Shown piece by piece: positions 47,601-56,785 of a stretch of DNA of 64,000 nt. The stretch is taken from assembly GCF_000002995.4 (NCBI RefSeq), contig NW_025062475.1, positions 14,106,687-14,170,686 of the forward strand. Direction: 5' to 3'. The stretch is from Brugia malayi (taxonomy: Eukaryota > Nematoda > Chromadorea > Rhabditida > Onchocercidae). The notes under the pieces are model-generated. The model ran no database searches. It worked only from the letters and a program-made list of their open reading frames with translations, and was not told the DNA's origin. The first letter of the stretch is position 1. The number at the start of each line of letters is the position of its first letter. A program made the translations under genes and the position numbers.

Positions 47601-49264
47601 AGAAGGGAAATATTATACATGAAAGTATCGTCCTTATAGCAGAGAGTGGTAATTTCATTTTTTTTTTTTTTTTCTTATTAGACGAGAAAAAAAAAGTTAC
47701 GTTTTATGCAGTTATTAAAGTTAATATTTTTAGCAGCCCATTTTAGCATCATGTCCATCATTAATAACTTTTTTGAGATGGAATTAAACGGAAAGACAAA
47801 AGTCGAAACATCAGTGAATCTTGAAGAGAACAACAACAATAATACTAACAGTAATATCGAACGACCTAAAAGCGCGAATGTGGTTGCAGATGATAAAAAG
47901 TGTGGCTTAAATTCTATTCTAAATTCTTGTAGGAATTTCTTTATCTTGTTTGTCACAAATATTTATAAATCTTTGTTTATATATATGCATATGTGTTAAT
48001 AAAAAATGCTTTTAGAATACTACACGAATCTTTGTTGAGACCAGCTTCTAATGCTGCTATTGGAAATGTTTCATCTAAAACGATGCCAAATTTACGTTCA
48101 GCAATAAATAGCTCCCCAAAGAATGGTAACCTAATATTGAAAAACAATGAATGTAAAGTCCTTTTGAATGGTGTTTCGGTAAGTGTGATAATAATTCATT
48201 GTTATTAACAGTACATAGAATGAATTTTAAATAGTTCCAATATTTCACGACATAATTAGGATTTGGATTGTATTAGGATGATGCTCTAGAATGTACTACC
48301 TTTCAAAAGCTGGAGAAAATAATTCTTATTCGGAAGTAGCAACACTTAGTGGAGTTTTTAAAAATTCAGTATATTATTGTTTTAGTTTATTTGTAACCTT
48401 CCTAACAGAATGTTTCTCTTTCTTTAAAAAAAAAAAAAACTAAAGTCATTCTTATTTCTCATAAGTAACTAAAACAGATATATTTTAAAGAACTGGTATA
48501 TTTCTCTTGTTTTATGATCTATTTGCAGAATAGTAGCATTGAAAGTATTATTACCAACAACAATAATAATAATACCAATAAAGGAAAGCATACAATAAGT
48601 GAATCATCTGATCCTATTGAAAGTCATATATCACCATCTGAAACACACAGTAGTACAAGTAATGGCACGTCACCGCCTGCATCTCGAGAATGCTATGAAT
48701 GTGCTATCTACAGAGGAAAGTTAGCAATGGCTGAAAATAGGTGTCGTTATTTGGAAGGAAAAACTGCAACTCTTCAAGTAAAATTTGTTGATACAAACTA
48801 TTTCTAAATGATTTTCGAGATCTGTAAAATTTCTAACATTTTAAAACTTATCTTCAGTTTTTTTTTCGCACTCGGTGTAATTTTGTACTCTTGGTGTAAA
48901 AGTTTGGAAACATACACATTTGCTAGGAATAATTTCAAATATTTGCTTCATTAATTAATTAATTAATTCTTATCCGTTTTTTTATTTCGATGTCATTATA
49001 TTGTTTATTAGTAATTATTCATATAGAATTATATTTTAGTCAGATGCGATTCGCTTTAGTACTCGTGTGACAGCATCCGAAAATTCAGCTCGACAATATG
49101 AGCAAGAAGGCCGCTTTCTAAGAGAACAAAACGAAATTTTGCAACGAAAAATATTGGAATGTCAGGAGAAAACATTGGCATTTATGCAAGCTGATCAAGC
49201 AACTAATGCGCAAGCTGTAGCCCTTTATTTAAACGATATCTTAAAGACGACTTTTCTCCGATAA
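26508..49264 (+). CDS. C2H2 zinc-finger, coiled-coil transcription-factor-like protein (about 655 aa, about 12 exons)
   Basis: Exons: 26508-26679, 30315-30442, 30988-31039, 31559-31678, 46084-46199, 46565-46844, 46919-47107, 47261-47412 (end uncertain), 47778-47899 (both ends uncertain), 48016-48178, 48529-48777, 49040-49264. Phases agree across exons 1-8 and 10-12. Fingers 1 and 2 are classic C-x2-C-x12-H-x4-H (about residues 122-143 and 149-170). Finger 3 (from about 178) has CRCC and one spaced His, but its last His is missing. Next come the VPVIGKGNPP segment, a Gln run (about 220-235), a Leu-rich segment (DDLMSKLRERLMLNNLVAQS), an acidic stretch, an Asn/Ser-rich linker and a C-terminal coiled coil ending NDILKTTFLR. 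A nuclear DNA-binding regulator is the natural reading of the family. I do not recognise the exact orthologue. An alternative ending at 47481 would give about 425 aa without the coiled coil. Confidence 0.75.
26680..30314 (+). other. Intron 1 (3.6 kb)
   Basis: A+T-rich. Contains a CTA-triplet run near 28293-28317, a GAGAGA patch at 28380-28398 and CT-rich runs at 29715-29800. No further exon was recognised. Confidence 0.6.
30315..30442 (+). CDS. Exon 2 of the zinc-finger gene
   Basis: Acceptor AAATTGCAG, donor CAA|GTTCGT; phase 1 in, 0 out. Ser/Pro-rich (SSEHDSSTSLPSPPKQA), then the short acidic helix VKTLEQLSKQ. Confidence 0.75.
30988..31039 (+). CDS. Exon 3 of the zinc-finger gene
   Basis: Acceptor TTTTCAG, donor CATG|GTAATT; encodes QSSRVLSTAEQGITPQH; phase 0 in, 1 out. 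An AG three bases further in gives a one-codon-shorter alternative. Confidence 0.7.
31559..31678 (+). CDS. Exon 4: finger 1 and first half of finger 2
   Basis: Acceptor ATTTGTAG, donor ACAA|GTTTGT; phase 1 in and out. Finger 1 is CSICQKIFCHSS to HRMQAH. The exon ends inside finger 2, just after CTLCRKEIT. Confidence 0.85.
33001..33026. repeat. T26 homopolymer run
   Basis: 26 consecutive T within intron 4. Confidence 0.9.
34810..34867 (-). other. Exon-like patch on the minus strand
   Basis: Acceptor CTCATTACAG at 34868-34870, ATG at 34865-34863, donor GAG|GTAAAAA. The 18 codons read MSIAVVTGAARYQGTSSV and are G+C-richer than the surroundings. The start recalls short-chain dehydrogenases, but the full TGxxxGxG motif is absent and no second exon in phase was found. 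Probably chance or a remnant. Confidence 0.2.
41284..41322 (+). repeat. (TA)n microsatellite
   Basis: About 16 TA units with flanking GATAT/ATATC, forming a self-complementary tract. Confidence 0.85.
41900..42180 (+). promoter_or_regulatory. C/T-rich block upstream of the helix-turn-helix exon, candidate promoter
   Basis: The plus strand is dominated by C and T (for example CCATCTATCCGTCCATCC). It ends about 320 bp before the ATG at 42504. The composition matches the block at 24900-25260 upstream of exon 1. An open frame across it is low in complexity and not thought to be coding. Promoter function is inferred. Confidence 0.35.
42504..43224 (+). CDS. CENP-B/pipsqueak-type helix-turn-helix exon (alternative first exon or nested gene)
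   Basis: 240 codons from the ATG at 42504, donor CGGG|GTAATA in phase 1. The first 85 residues are Ser/Asp/Gly-rich. Residues about 88-150 form a helix-turn-helix: basic RRKKKPYKEL, then LTLEEKVQLIRLAEENAG, IAERYSIAKSNVCRILQRK and HEYLRAYE, the pattern of CENP-B N-terminal, pipsqueak and Tigger/pogo-derived proteins. A basic KRKLR follows, then a His/Gln run at about 163-180. There is no DDE transposase part. The phase-1 donor can join exon 5 (46084), exon 7 (46919) or exon 8 (47261) of the zinc-finger gene, all of which accept phase 1. Joining to exon 5 would drop finger 1 and half of finger 2. It could also be an independent nested gene. The start could be earlier, since the frame is open from 42384. 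Confidence 0.75.
43225..44512. other. Non-coding DNA within intron 4
   Basis: A+T-rich. The phrase TTTTTGAAAACTATTTCCAT occurs twice in tandem at about 43834-43880. No exon was seen. Confidence 0.5.
44513..44581 (+). pseudogene. Thiamine pyrophosphokinase-like exon fragment
   Basis: A CTTTAAATCAG acceptor and an ACG|GTATAT donor bound 69 nt (phase 2 to phase 2). The translation includes IGIQPDLVVGDLDSINLKT. The segment PDxxxGDxDSI is the substrate-binding signature of thiamine pyrophosphokinase, which makes thiamine diphosphate from thiamine and ATP. Other expected parts, such as the ADGGANRL-type motif before it and the glycine-rich GGxxGRxDQ-type motif after it, were not found nearby on either strand. 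It is most likely a fragment of a duplicated or relocated gene. A real gene with its other exons missed is less likely. Confidence 0.4.
46084..46199 (+). CDS. Exon 5: second half of finger 2, and finger 3
   Basis: Acceptor AATTTATAG, donor CAG|GTACTT; phase 1 in, 0 out. Encodes NETLRAHMYKQH, which completes finger 2, then MCRCCNWAFPDKTSLHMHMQ. Finger 3 has two Cys and a His at the expected spacing. The last His would have to come from the next exon, which does not supply it. Confidence 0.8.
46565..46844 (+). CDS. Exon 6: glutamine-rich linker
   Basis: The acceptor must be the rare-type ATTTTGAG, because an in-frame stop lies at 46532-46534 and no other AG lies between. Begins AKEEGKTISVPVIGKGNPP, then a Gln run encoded by CAA/CAG, then Pro-rich sequence. 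Donor AGCT|GTAAGT; phase 0 in, 1 out. Confidence 0.7.
46919..47107 (+). CDS. Exon 7: leucine-rich segment
   Basis: Acceptor TTCTTGCAG, donor TCAA|GTAAAA; 63 codons, phase 1 in and out. Encodes LFSPMALLRD, DDLMSKLRERLMLNNLVAQS and LAAWLSAYPKMDQS, probably an amphipathic helix used for protein contacts. Confidence 0.75.
47261..47481 (+). CDS. Exon 8: acidic segment, with an alternative terminal stop
   Basis: Acceptor TTTATCATAG in phase 1. Encodes the acidic stretch AAEEDEINVDKEYDDDMITD. It can run to TGA at 47479-47481, ending NITMTSE, or splice out at about 47412 (ATT|GTATCA, phase 0) or about 47390 (AACA|GTACAG, phase 1). The last ~20 codons before the stop are hydrophobic and less convincing as protein, which favours splicing. 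Confidence 0.6.
47778..47899 (+). CDS. Exon 9 (ends uncertain)
   Basis: Open frame MELNGKTKVETSVNLEENNN, then an Asn/Ser-rich stretch and ERPKSANVVADDKK. Possible acceptors are CTTTTTTGAG before 47778, TTTTTAGCAG before 47736 or CTTATTAG before 47682. The donor AAAAA|GTGTGG fits the phase of exon 10, but is weak. Confidence 0.45.
48016..48178 (+). CDS. Exon 10 of the zinc-finger gene
   Basis: Acceptor ATGCTTTTAG, donor TTTCG|GTAAGT; phase 2 in, 0 out. Encodes ILHESLLRPASNAAIGNVSS and a Ser/Asn/Lys-rich stretch. Confidence 0.65.
48529..48777 (+). CDS. Exon 11 of the zinc-finger gene
   Basis: Acceptor CTATTTGCAG, donor CTTCAA|GTAAAA; 83 codons, phase 0 at both ends. Asn run, Ser/Thr-rich linker, then RECYECAIYRGKLAMAENRC, the start of the coiled coil. 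Confidence 0.75.
49040..49264 (+). CDS. Exon 12 (terminal): coiled coil
   Basis: Acceptor TATATTTTAG. Encodes SDAIRFSTRVTASENSARQY, then EGRFLREQNEILQRKILECQ and NAQAVALYLNDILKTTFLR, stop. Heptad-like spacing indicates a dimerising coiled coil. Confidence 0.75.
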   Translation, partial: SDAIRFSTRVTASENSARQYEQEGRFLREQNEILQRKILECQEKTLAFMQADQATNAQAVALYLNDILKTTFLR

Positions 49265-50754
49265 TTCAATTTTTTGCGTCCTGCCCTACTTTTTATTTAT
49301 TTTGTTCCAACTCTGCTCATCATTGCCTTTTTCTTGCATTTTCAAAAAGTTTATATCCTCTTTTTTCACCTGAATTAAAAGTTGGTAACTTTTTTTTTTT
49401 TAATATTTTACTGCCTTAGCTTTTACCTGTTCATTTCACTTCACTTATTTTGGTTCATTTGCTAATTTGTTTACCTCGCAATACGAGGCATCATGCTTCA
49501 CTTTCACTTTTCATTAGAATGGAAATATGCTAGCGCCCACTTCATTTCAGTGTTAAACATTTCAGAAGCTAGTAAAAAAATTCCAGGAGGAAGAAATGAG
49601 TTAACGATTTAAGATAGTATTTGAAATGGATTTGAGTTGTATGTTAAATTATAAAATCTTCAAGAATATAAGCCAAAGCAGTGACACCTATAAAAAAAAT
49701 ATGAGAACAGATAAAACGAATAAGGAATTAAATTTTTCTCATTTTTAATGCAAAGATATAAATATGAATTCTTTACCTCAATTTGAAAGAAGTTGTGAAG
49801 AATGACAAAATATAAAAAAAAGATATGCATTGTAAAACAAGAAATATCTACACGCGCTTCAAGAATGTAATCCTTAAATGAAATTTTCAAATTATATTTT
49901 AAGCCAAGGGTTCCTTTAGAACACATGCATTTCATTTTAGTAACTGATTTTTTGTACACCCAAGGATGCATATTTCTGTTTTTTGATTTAATAATTTGAT
50001 TTGTAGTATACGTCGATGCTTGTTTTCATTCATTTTCTTTACTAAAACTTTCCTTCGTATTGTTCTTTCTTCTTTTCTAGTGCAATATATATTTGTGCAG
50101 TAATAATTTTGATTTTTATTAGTAGTAGTAAAATTGCCTTTACTAATATGAAAGGCTTAGTGGTGCACTTTAAAACTGCTTTTAGTTGCTTATGTATTTC
50201 ATTCAATATTTTTGTTAACAATTATTGATTTTGTTTTTGTTATAATAAAATAAAATCAGGAATTCAAATTTATTTAATAAAAAATTAAATTAATGGAAAT
50301 GATTTTTAACGAAATGATATACATTATTAGCTCAACGCTATAGGTATTTTAAGAATGGTAATGATGATAAAATGATATTTCTCTATTTTTGAAGCGCTTA
50401 ATTTATAGCTCCAAATTTATCCATCTATTTAACATGGGAAATTTAATTTTTGCCTTTCAATTTGAATTTCACTTATCCTTCACTTACCCCAATGTGCATT
50501 ACTTGATATGTTTCATAAGTTTGCAGTCTGTGATTCTCTTTGATATCCAATTGTCTTTCGGTTTTTTTATGTGAAATTTTTTTCTAAAAGTTCCAAATTC
50601 AAATAGATTGATGTCATATATATTCTCTTTGAAAAGTGTTAAGCGCAATTATGCAAGCATACTGTCTTATAGTTATGATAGCAAAAGTTCTTTTTTCGAA
50701 ATTATTATTTTAATTTAACAGTGAAGATGTTCGAATTTTTCATACTTCACTATT

Positions 50755-50768
50755 TGTATTATTATTAC

Positions 50769-50810
<42 letters not shown>

Positions 50811-51012
50811 TACTATGATAATAATTACAAATACTTTTTCACTATTATTATCATTATTATTACTATCATTGTTACTATTATTATTTTATTAATTATTGTT
50901 ATTTTATTATATGATTTCATTATTATATTATTGACACTACTATTACTAATTATTATTATTAATATTATATTATTATCAGTGACATTATTATTGATATTAT
51001 TATTTTTATTTT
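50755..51012 (+). repeat. (ATT)n compound microsatellite
   Basis: About 14 perfect ATT triplets from 50770, then degenerate TTA/TTG/ACT triplets. The 106-codon frame across it (Tyr/Ile-rich) is an artefact. Confidence 0.85.
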
Positions 51013-51240
51013 TATTCGAACACCTAATTCTGTTGGAATAAACAGTGGAGATTTTTAAAATAAATGTTTATGCAATGAAATTCGAATACGTTGAATATTC
51101 TAAAACTTTTGGTGAAGATCTAATGGGTGGAACAAATACGTGTTAAAACATATATGTAAATTGTGTTTTTGAACAGACTATAATTTAAATTTAACAATGA
51201 AAGGTTATTCGACTTTTTCATATTGTATTTAAAGGTACAT

Positions 51241-51244
<4 letters not shown>

Positions 51245-51282
<38 letters not shown>
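51245..51282. repeat. A38 homopolymer run
   Basis: 38 consecutive A on the plus strand, among the longest in the window. Confidence 0.9.
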
Positions 51283-51283
<1 letters not shown>

Positions 51284-52039
51284 AGAAAGGGAAAATATTT
51301 GCGTCAAAGTAATCTTTTTTCCTTTTATTTAAAATGTGGTATTCTTATGCATAATTATCAAACTTTTGTGGCATTTTTCAAAATTTCTTTTAGATACAAA
51401 TTAGCAATTTACAAAAATATTAAAAAAGATATAACGTTTTATTGTATTTGTTAAAAATAATTTTAGCTGTATCAAATGTTATTATGAAGTGATAAGAAGA
51501 AATCAAAAATTTTCTATTAAAAATCTTAAGGCAGTAGTGTTTTTTTAGAAACAAAAAAAAAAGAAGAAAATGAAGTTAAATTTTTAAATTTCATTTCCTT
51601 ATTGCTACCAATAAATAACACAACATTTGCTGCTTGCTATTATTTTTCTACGAAATTTGAAAAAAAAAAAGAAACGAATTTAAAAGATATATGAATTAAC
51701 TAATTAACTGATAGTTACAGTTGACATAAACTTTTCATCGTTACATCAAATATTTTAGAATAATTCAATTTTACTCTCATTCATTTCAAAATTAAAACAT
51801 TTTTATGATGGTTATTTGCTAGATCATGTCTGTTTAATTTTCTTTCTTTTCTTCATTAATTATTCCATCAAAAATTGTTCTTTCTATAAATTTTACGATG
51901 ATTGTGGCAAATTCACTCAAAAAAAAAAAAGAGAAGAAAATGAAAAAAAAAAAAAAATTGGTGGAACAATTTTCCTTTCCATTTCATTTCTATTCTTCGG
52001 CTATGAACTAATTTTAACATTTTAATAAATCATACAGTG

Positions 52040-52113
52040 TTTTAAAAGTAATTGAAGAAGACAGCCAATTTGTTAAACTAATAAGCATTCTCTACCTACA
52101 CAATCTATTCTTA
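52040..52113 (+). other. Coding-like lead-in to the 24-bp minisatellite
   Basis: After an AATCATACAG acceptor-like site the plus frame reads VLKVIEEDSQFVKLISILYL and stays open into the minisatellite (from 52013 to about 52260). No ATG or partner exon was identified. Confidence 0.25.
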
Positions 52114-52432
52114 GACCCACTCCTCAACCCACCCTTCCACCCACTCCTCAACCCGACCTTTAACCCATTCCTCAACCCACTCTTCAACCTACTCCTCAAT
52201 CTGATCTTTAACCCACTCTTGAACCCGCCTTCCACCCACTTCTCAACCCGCCCTCTAACGCACTCTTCAACCCGCTCTCCAATCCACTCCTTAACCTGAT
52301 CTTCAACTCACCCCTGAACCCGCCCTTCAATCCACTTCTCAGCCCGCCCTTCTACCCACTTCTCAACCCGCCCTTCCGCTCACTTCCTAACCCGTTATTC
52401 CACCCATCCTTACCCGCACTTCCCCAACCACT
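52114..52432 (+). repeat. 24-bp C-rich minisatellite (about 13 units)
   Basis: The unit is about CCGCCCTTCAACCCACTCCT plus CAAC, with substitutions in most copies and one 23-bp unit that shifts the frame. It is strongly C-rich on the plus strand (G-rich on the minus), unlike its surroundings. Because 24 is divisible by three, long open frames arise on both strands (NPLLNPPF-type on the plus, VEEWVEGR-type on the minus). Confidence 0.85.
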
Positions 52433-54977
52433 TGCAATCACTCATTCTACCAGCCACCTTTTCCTTATACCATTTTGCTTAATAATTATTCATATTTTTA
52501 ATTTCTTTAATTTAGTTTTCCTTGCTCCTTCTTCTTATTCCTTTTACTCTTCCTAAGCCTAAACCTCCGATTCTTTTCCCCGTATTTAATATTGTTATAA
52601 ACGAGTAAATAAGTATTTCGATTCAATGAATATAATTTATATATCAAAAAGTTCATTATTGTTTCAGTTATAAACGTCATTTGACGAACTGTTTTTGTTC
52701 CACTTAATAACAATGAAATAGAAATACTTTCGTGTCATTCATATGGTGAATAATTGACTTCAATTTTGTTTCAATTATTTCATTTTATAATTTTAAATCG
52801 ATTAATAAAATGATTTATTATATGTGAAACATACATTTAATTGTTAAATAGAAAAGGAAAAAAAGATATGCTTTTATTATTTCTTTAAGCATGATCATAA
52901 ACATTTTAAAATTTTAAGTGCATAACTTTTCTTTTTAATTTGAACTATGACTAAACATTAGTAATACTTGATATTACTACATAAAATATTATATATAAAA
53001 AAAAAGTATATATATAAAAGATGATTTTGCAAGCATTTAATATTGTCATAAACGAATAATTAAGTAAAACTGTTATGATTGATCTTCAATTGGACGATTA
53101 TCAATTAATGTAATATAAATATTTAAAATTTTTCAAGTTTTTAACTGTTCATATGATTTGTTTACTGTTTATTTGCAATTATGTAACAAAGAAACAATTC
53201 AATACTTCAATAATAGATCAGCTAATTAAGTAATCAAGCATATAGTATAATTAATATAGCAATGTGCAAGTATTTGTAAATATTTAATATTTTCATAAAT
53301 AAGTAAATTAAATAAAATTGTTATCAATGACCTATCAATTATTTCTTACGAAAAGAGTGGATTTTAAGCTTTGATCAAATATTTTTTAAATTATATATAA
53401 TAAATAACTAACTAATGTTAATTGCAATTTTATCTTTATTTTGATTTATTTTTGCATAAAATACTTTTTTTTTTCTGTTCTAAATTGGATCGATTATTTT
53501 AAACGATTGTTTTCATTCCTTTTTTTTTTCGTTTCTTTTCAATTTCATTTCCTAATTTTCAGGAATTACGCTTATTTATTCCATTTCCTTCATCATTTTC
53601 ATTTCCTATTTTATCTTTTCTTTTCATTTCTTAATAATAACAGTAATTTTTGCAAAAGAAAAAATAATTTGTACAATTTTTTTTTTGTTTATAAAAAAGT
53701 GCTTTCTTCTTATTATTTAATTCTATCTGAATTTGAGTATTATACAGTTTTTTATCAAAGAAGTAAACAAAAAAGCTGCTGTTATAAATAATTATATTAA
53801 CACTTATATGCTAAGATATACTCAAATACTCATTACTAATTAATAATAAATATGTTGCAAAAGTTAATCAAGCAATGATCACTTCTAATATTTTAAAATT
53901 TTTTTAAAATGTCATTTATTTCATATACCTTAAGTTAATTATAGTAAGTTCTTGAAATAATATTATTAGAAATGACTATAAAAAACTACATTTTCTTAAT
54001 GTTAAATTTAATTTAGTAGTTAGTGAATTTTTTTTTGCTATCTAAACACTTATTTTATTTGAAATTTTATTTTTAAAGCTAACAATTTTTAATTCAAAAT
54101 AAGAAAATATATAAATGCAACATTACAATTAAATGATAAATTGCAATTTTGAGGCTTTTTTTTTTCTTTTTTGGCAAAATATTTCCATTTTTATGAATCA
54201 TTTTTTTTTGCTTTTAAACAAACAAAAAAAAAAAAGTATTCGGTTTCCTTCCTTTTAAATTAATCATTTATATCATAATGCAACTTTCAATCATTTTTTC
54301 TTAATTTGCCATTTCTTTTACCTCTTATTTCCTTTTTGCTTTAAATAATTTTTTTTTTTTTTTTTAAACTCAAATTTTCATTTGACTTTATTTTTCTACA
54401 AAAGTTCCACTTTAATAATAAATTTGCAATAAAAAGTATTGCATTAATTGCATCTGACAGCATTTATTAGTTTTTATAATTTTCTTTTTTTTTATCAGTT
54501 GGTTTGAGTACTTCTAAAAATGCAAGTTGTTAGTTAAAACTATAAAACCAAAAAAAAATCTCAGCTTTTCAGCTTCTACTTGTTTCCAACAAAAATTTTG
54601 ATAATTTTATTATTTTTTTTTTTTTTTTGAATACATTATTAAAAAAAAAAAATATTTTAGTAAAAAGTATAAAAATAAAATAAACATACAAATGTAAAAA
54701 AAAAAAAAAAAACAAACAAACTTGTTTTATTATCAATTTTCTTTTTATCAGCTTTTTATTAATTATTAGATTATTAATTTCTCAAGTTTTTCTCAACTTC
54801 AAATTTTTTGCCATAACAAAATATTAGCATTTTTTAAATTTTAAAGATAGCATCATTTTATTACTTAATTTTTTGCTATCGATTTATCATTTTCAATTTC
54901 ACTAATAATTTTTTTCTTCTTTTTCCATTTCTATATTACTTACCGGTTTACATTTTTTTTTTTTTTTTTGATTTAAG
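52433..54977. other. A+T-rich DNA, no supported gene
   Basis: Long T-rich stretches. Two short similar phrases, AAGCATTTAATATTGTCATA (about 53032) and a diverged copy near 53278, suggest an old local repeat. No exon is called. Confidence 0.45.
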
Positions 54978-55114
54978 AAAATAAAAATATCCTAAAAGTA
55001 CACTACCAGATTGGTTCCAGAAAAACGGAACTAAAACCGGTTCATTTTGGTACTTCGTCCATGAATAATAGCAATTTTGACAGTACACCAGTAGCATCCG
55101 TCTGTTCCATTAAA
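54978..55114 (+). CDS. Exon of an unidentified plus-strand gene
   Basis: After a long T run and TTTAAG, 137 nt (phase 1 in, 0 out) encode NKNILKVHYQIGSRKTELKP, then VHFGTSSMNNSNFDSTPVAS and end CSIK at donor AAA|GTAAAC. G+C is clearly higher than around it. It joins in phase with 56741. The upstream exon was not found. I do not recognise the domain. Confidence 0.45.
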
Positions 55115-56740
55115 GTAAACATTTCATTTTCGGCACAATCTTTCATCAGCAATACAACTAAAGACAAAATCTTAAATTTTAGCAAATTTTCGGTTGCATA
55201 TTTATTTTTATTTAATTCATATTAAAAAATTAATACTAACATTCAGTACTTAATATTTCGATCATAATTTATTAGTTACGCTCAAATTTAATAATTTCAG
55301 TAAATAACAGTATAATTATACGTTACTTTTTTTTTTTTTTTAAATTATTATTTGATTAATTCAAATTTTCAACTTTCCAATTATATTTAATTGCACAACT
55401 AATGATTAAATTATTTCTCATATGTTTATATCACTGATCAGTTAGTCGATTAATGTTCAAGAATTAATGATTACAATTTTTTGTAAAATTGTTATTTCTT
55501 TTGCTTTTTTTTTTTTTTTTTTGATTTGATATTATTTGCTTTTTTACGTTTAACTCTTCTTATCAATTCTATTTGTTAATAAAAATTTTTTTTTAATAAT
55601 TTTTGACAATATTTTTTTTTTTTTTAAATTAATGATCATTTTTGTTTCTTCGAATTTTTTATCTTTCTAGTAAATGCAATTAATTAAAATGAACAATTAA
55701 TATTGTCATATTCCTAATATGTTGTAAAATGTAAGAAAAAAAAAATGAAAAAAATGAGAAATGAAATTAAGGAATGATTTTCATGCATTTCCAAGTTATT
55801 ATTTTAGTCATGGAGAAAGGATGTAACCATAAACGATTAACTAATCCTTTAGGAAAAATAATGAAATTAAAATGGCAGTAAAAGATGAAAAAAAAATATT
55901 TTAAAAGTAAAACAATTATTGTTATTCATGAAAAGAGGAAAATGACCATTTTTTTAACTTTAAATGATTATGTATAATGCATTTAGAGAAAAAATGTTAA
56001 TATGAAGATGAATAATTTTCGAAATGAATTTCATTTCTTGCTGAACTATTGTTGTTATTCATGGTGAAAAAAAAAAAGATCAAAGATAGTTGATCAACTG
56101 ATAAAATTATTTGACACGAAAAAAGTAATTATGTATAATAAATACTTTTTAAAAAATAATAAATATTATAGGAAATGAATATTACAGTGCTTTTGTAACA
56201 TTCTTAGCAAATATACTTAAAAATTACAATTTTAAAAGTTTTGTTGCTACTAAAACAACAACTATTTCTCTAATATTTTATAAGAATTAATTAGTAAAAA
56301 TACTGTAATCTAACTTATATTCAAAAAATTTTGCCAATCAAAATTTTTTCTCTCTCTCTTTCTCTTTCTTCCTCTCTCTCTCTCCATCTCGAACAAGAAA
56401 AAAGATAAATACCAATTAATCATTTCCTTTATTTTCTCTCTTTCTTCTTCCTCTTGTTATTAACAAAAAATTAAATAGAGTGTTTTTTTTTTTTTTTAAA
56501 TTCATTTATCACAATTTTTTATTCATTCTTTCTATTTCAAATTATTATTTCAGGTATATGAAGTAATTAATTCATTCAATTAGCAAAATGATTTAATAAT
56601 AATATTAGTTTCAGTCAATAATTATCTCTTCTACATCGCTATTTTCTTTACTATACATTATTTTTTTTTTCCTTTTTGGTTTTGATTTCTTAAAAAGATA
56701 AGAATTTACTCTTATTTAATATTTTTACTTTTTTTTATAG

Positions 56741-56785
56741 GATGAAAAAGATGGGAGAATAATGTATGCTAAATATATTGGATAG
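56741..56785 (+). CDS. Possible terminal exon of the same plus-strand gene
   Basis: Excellent acceptor TTTTTTTATAG; phase 0; encodes DEKDGRIMYAKYIG and a TAG stop. It follows 54978-55114 in phase. An AATAAA lies near 57107. Confidence 0.4.
   Translation, partial: DEKDGRIMYAKYIG

Larger units (their letters stand above)
49265..52039. other. 3' flank of the zinc-finger gene and intergenic DNA
   Basis: A possible alternative last exon lies at 49566-49604 (acceptor AACATTTCAG, KLVKKFQEEEMS, stop). The first clear AATAAA signals on the plus strand are near 50244-50252, about 1 kb past the stop. The rest is A+T-rich with an ATT microsatellite and an A38 run. Confidence 0.5.

Noticed and set aside
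50721..51041. 106-codon Tyr/Ile-rich frame
   Set aside because: Translation of the ATT microsatellite.
53441..53791. 116-codon Phe-rich frame
   Set aside because: T-rich low complexity.
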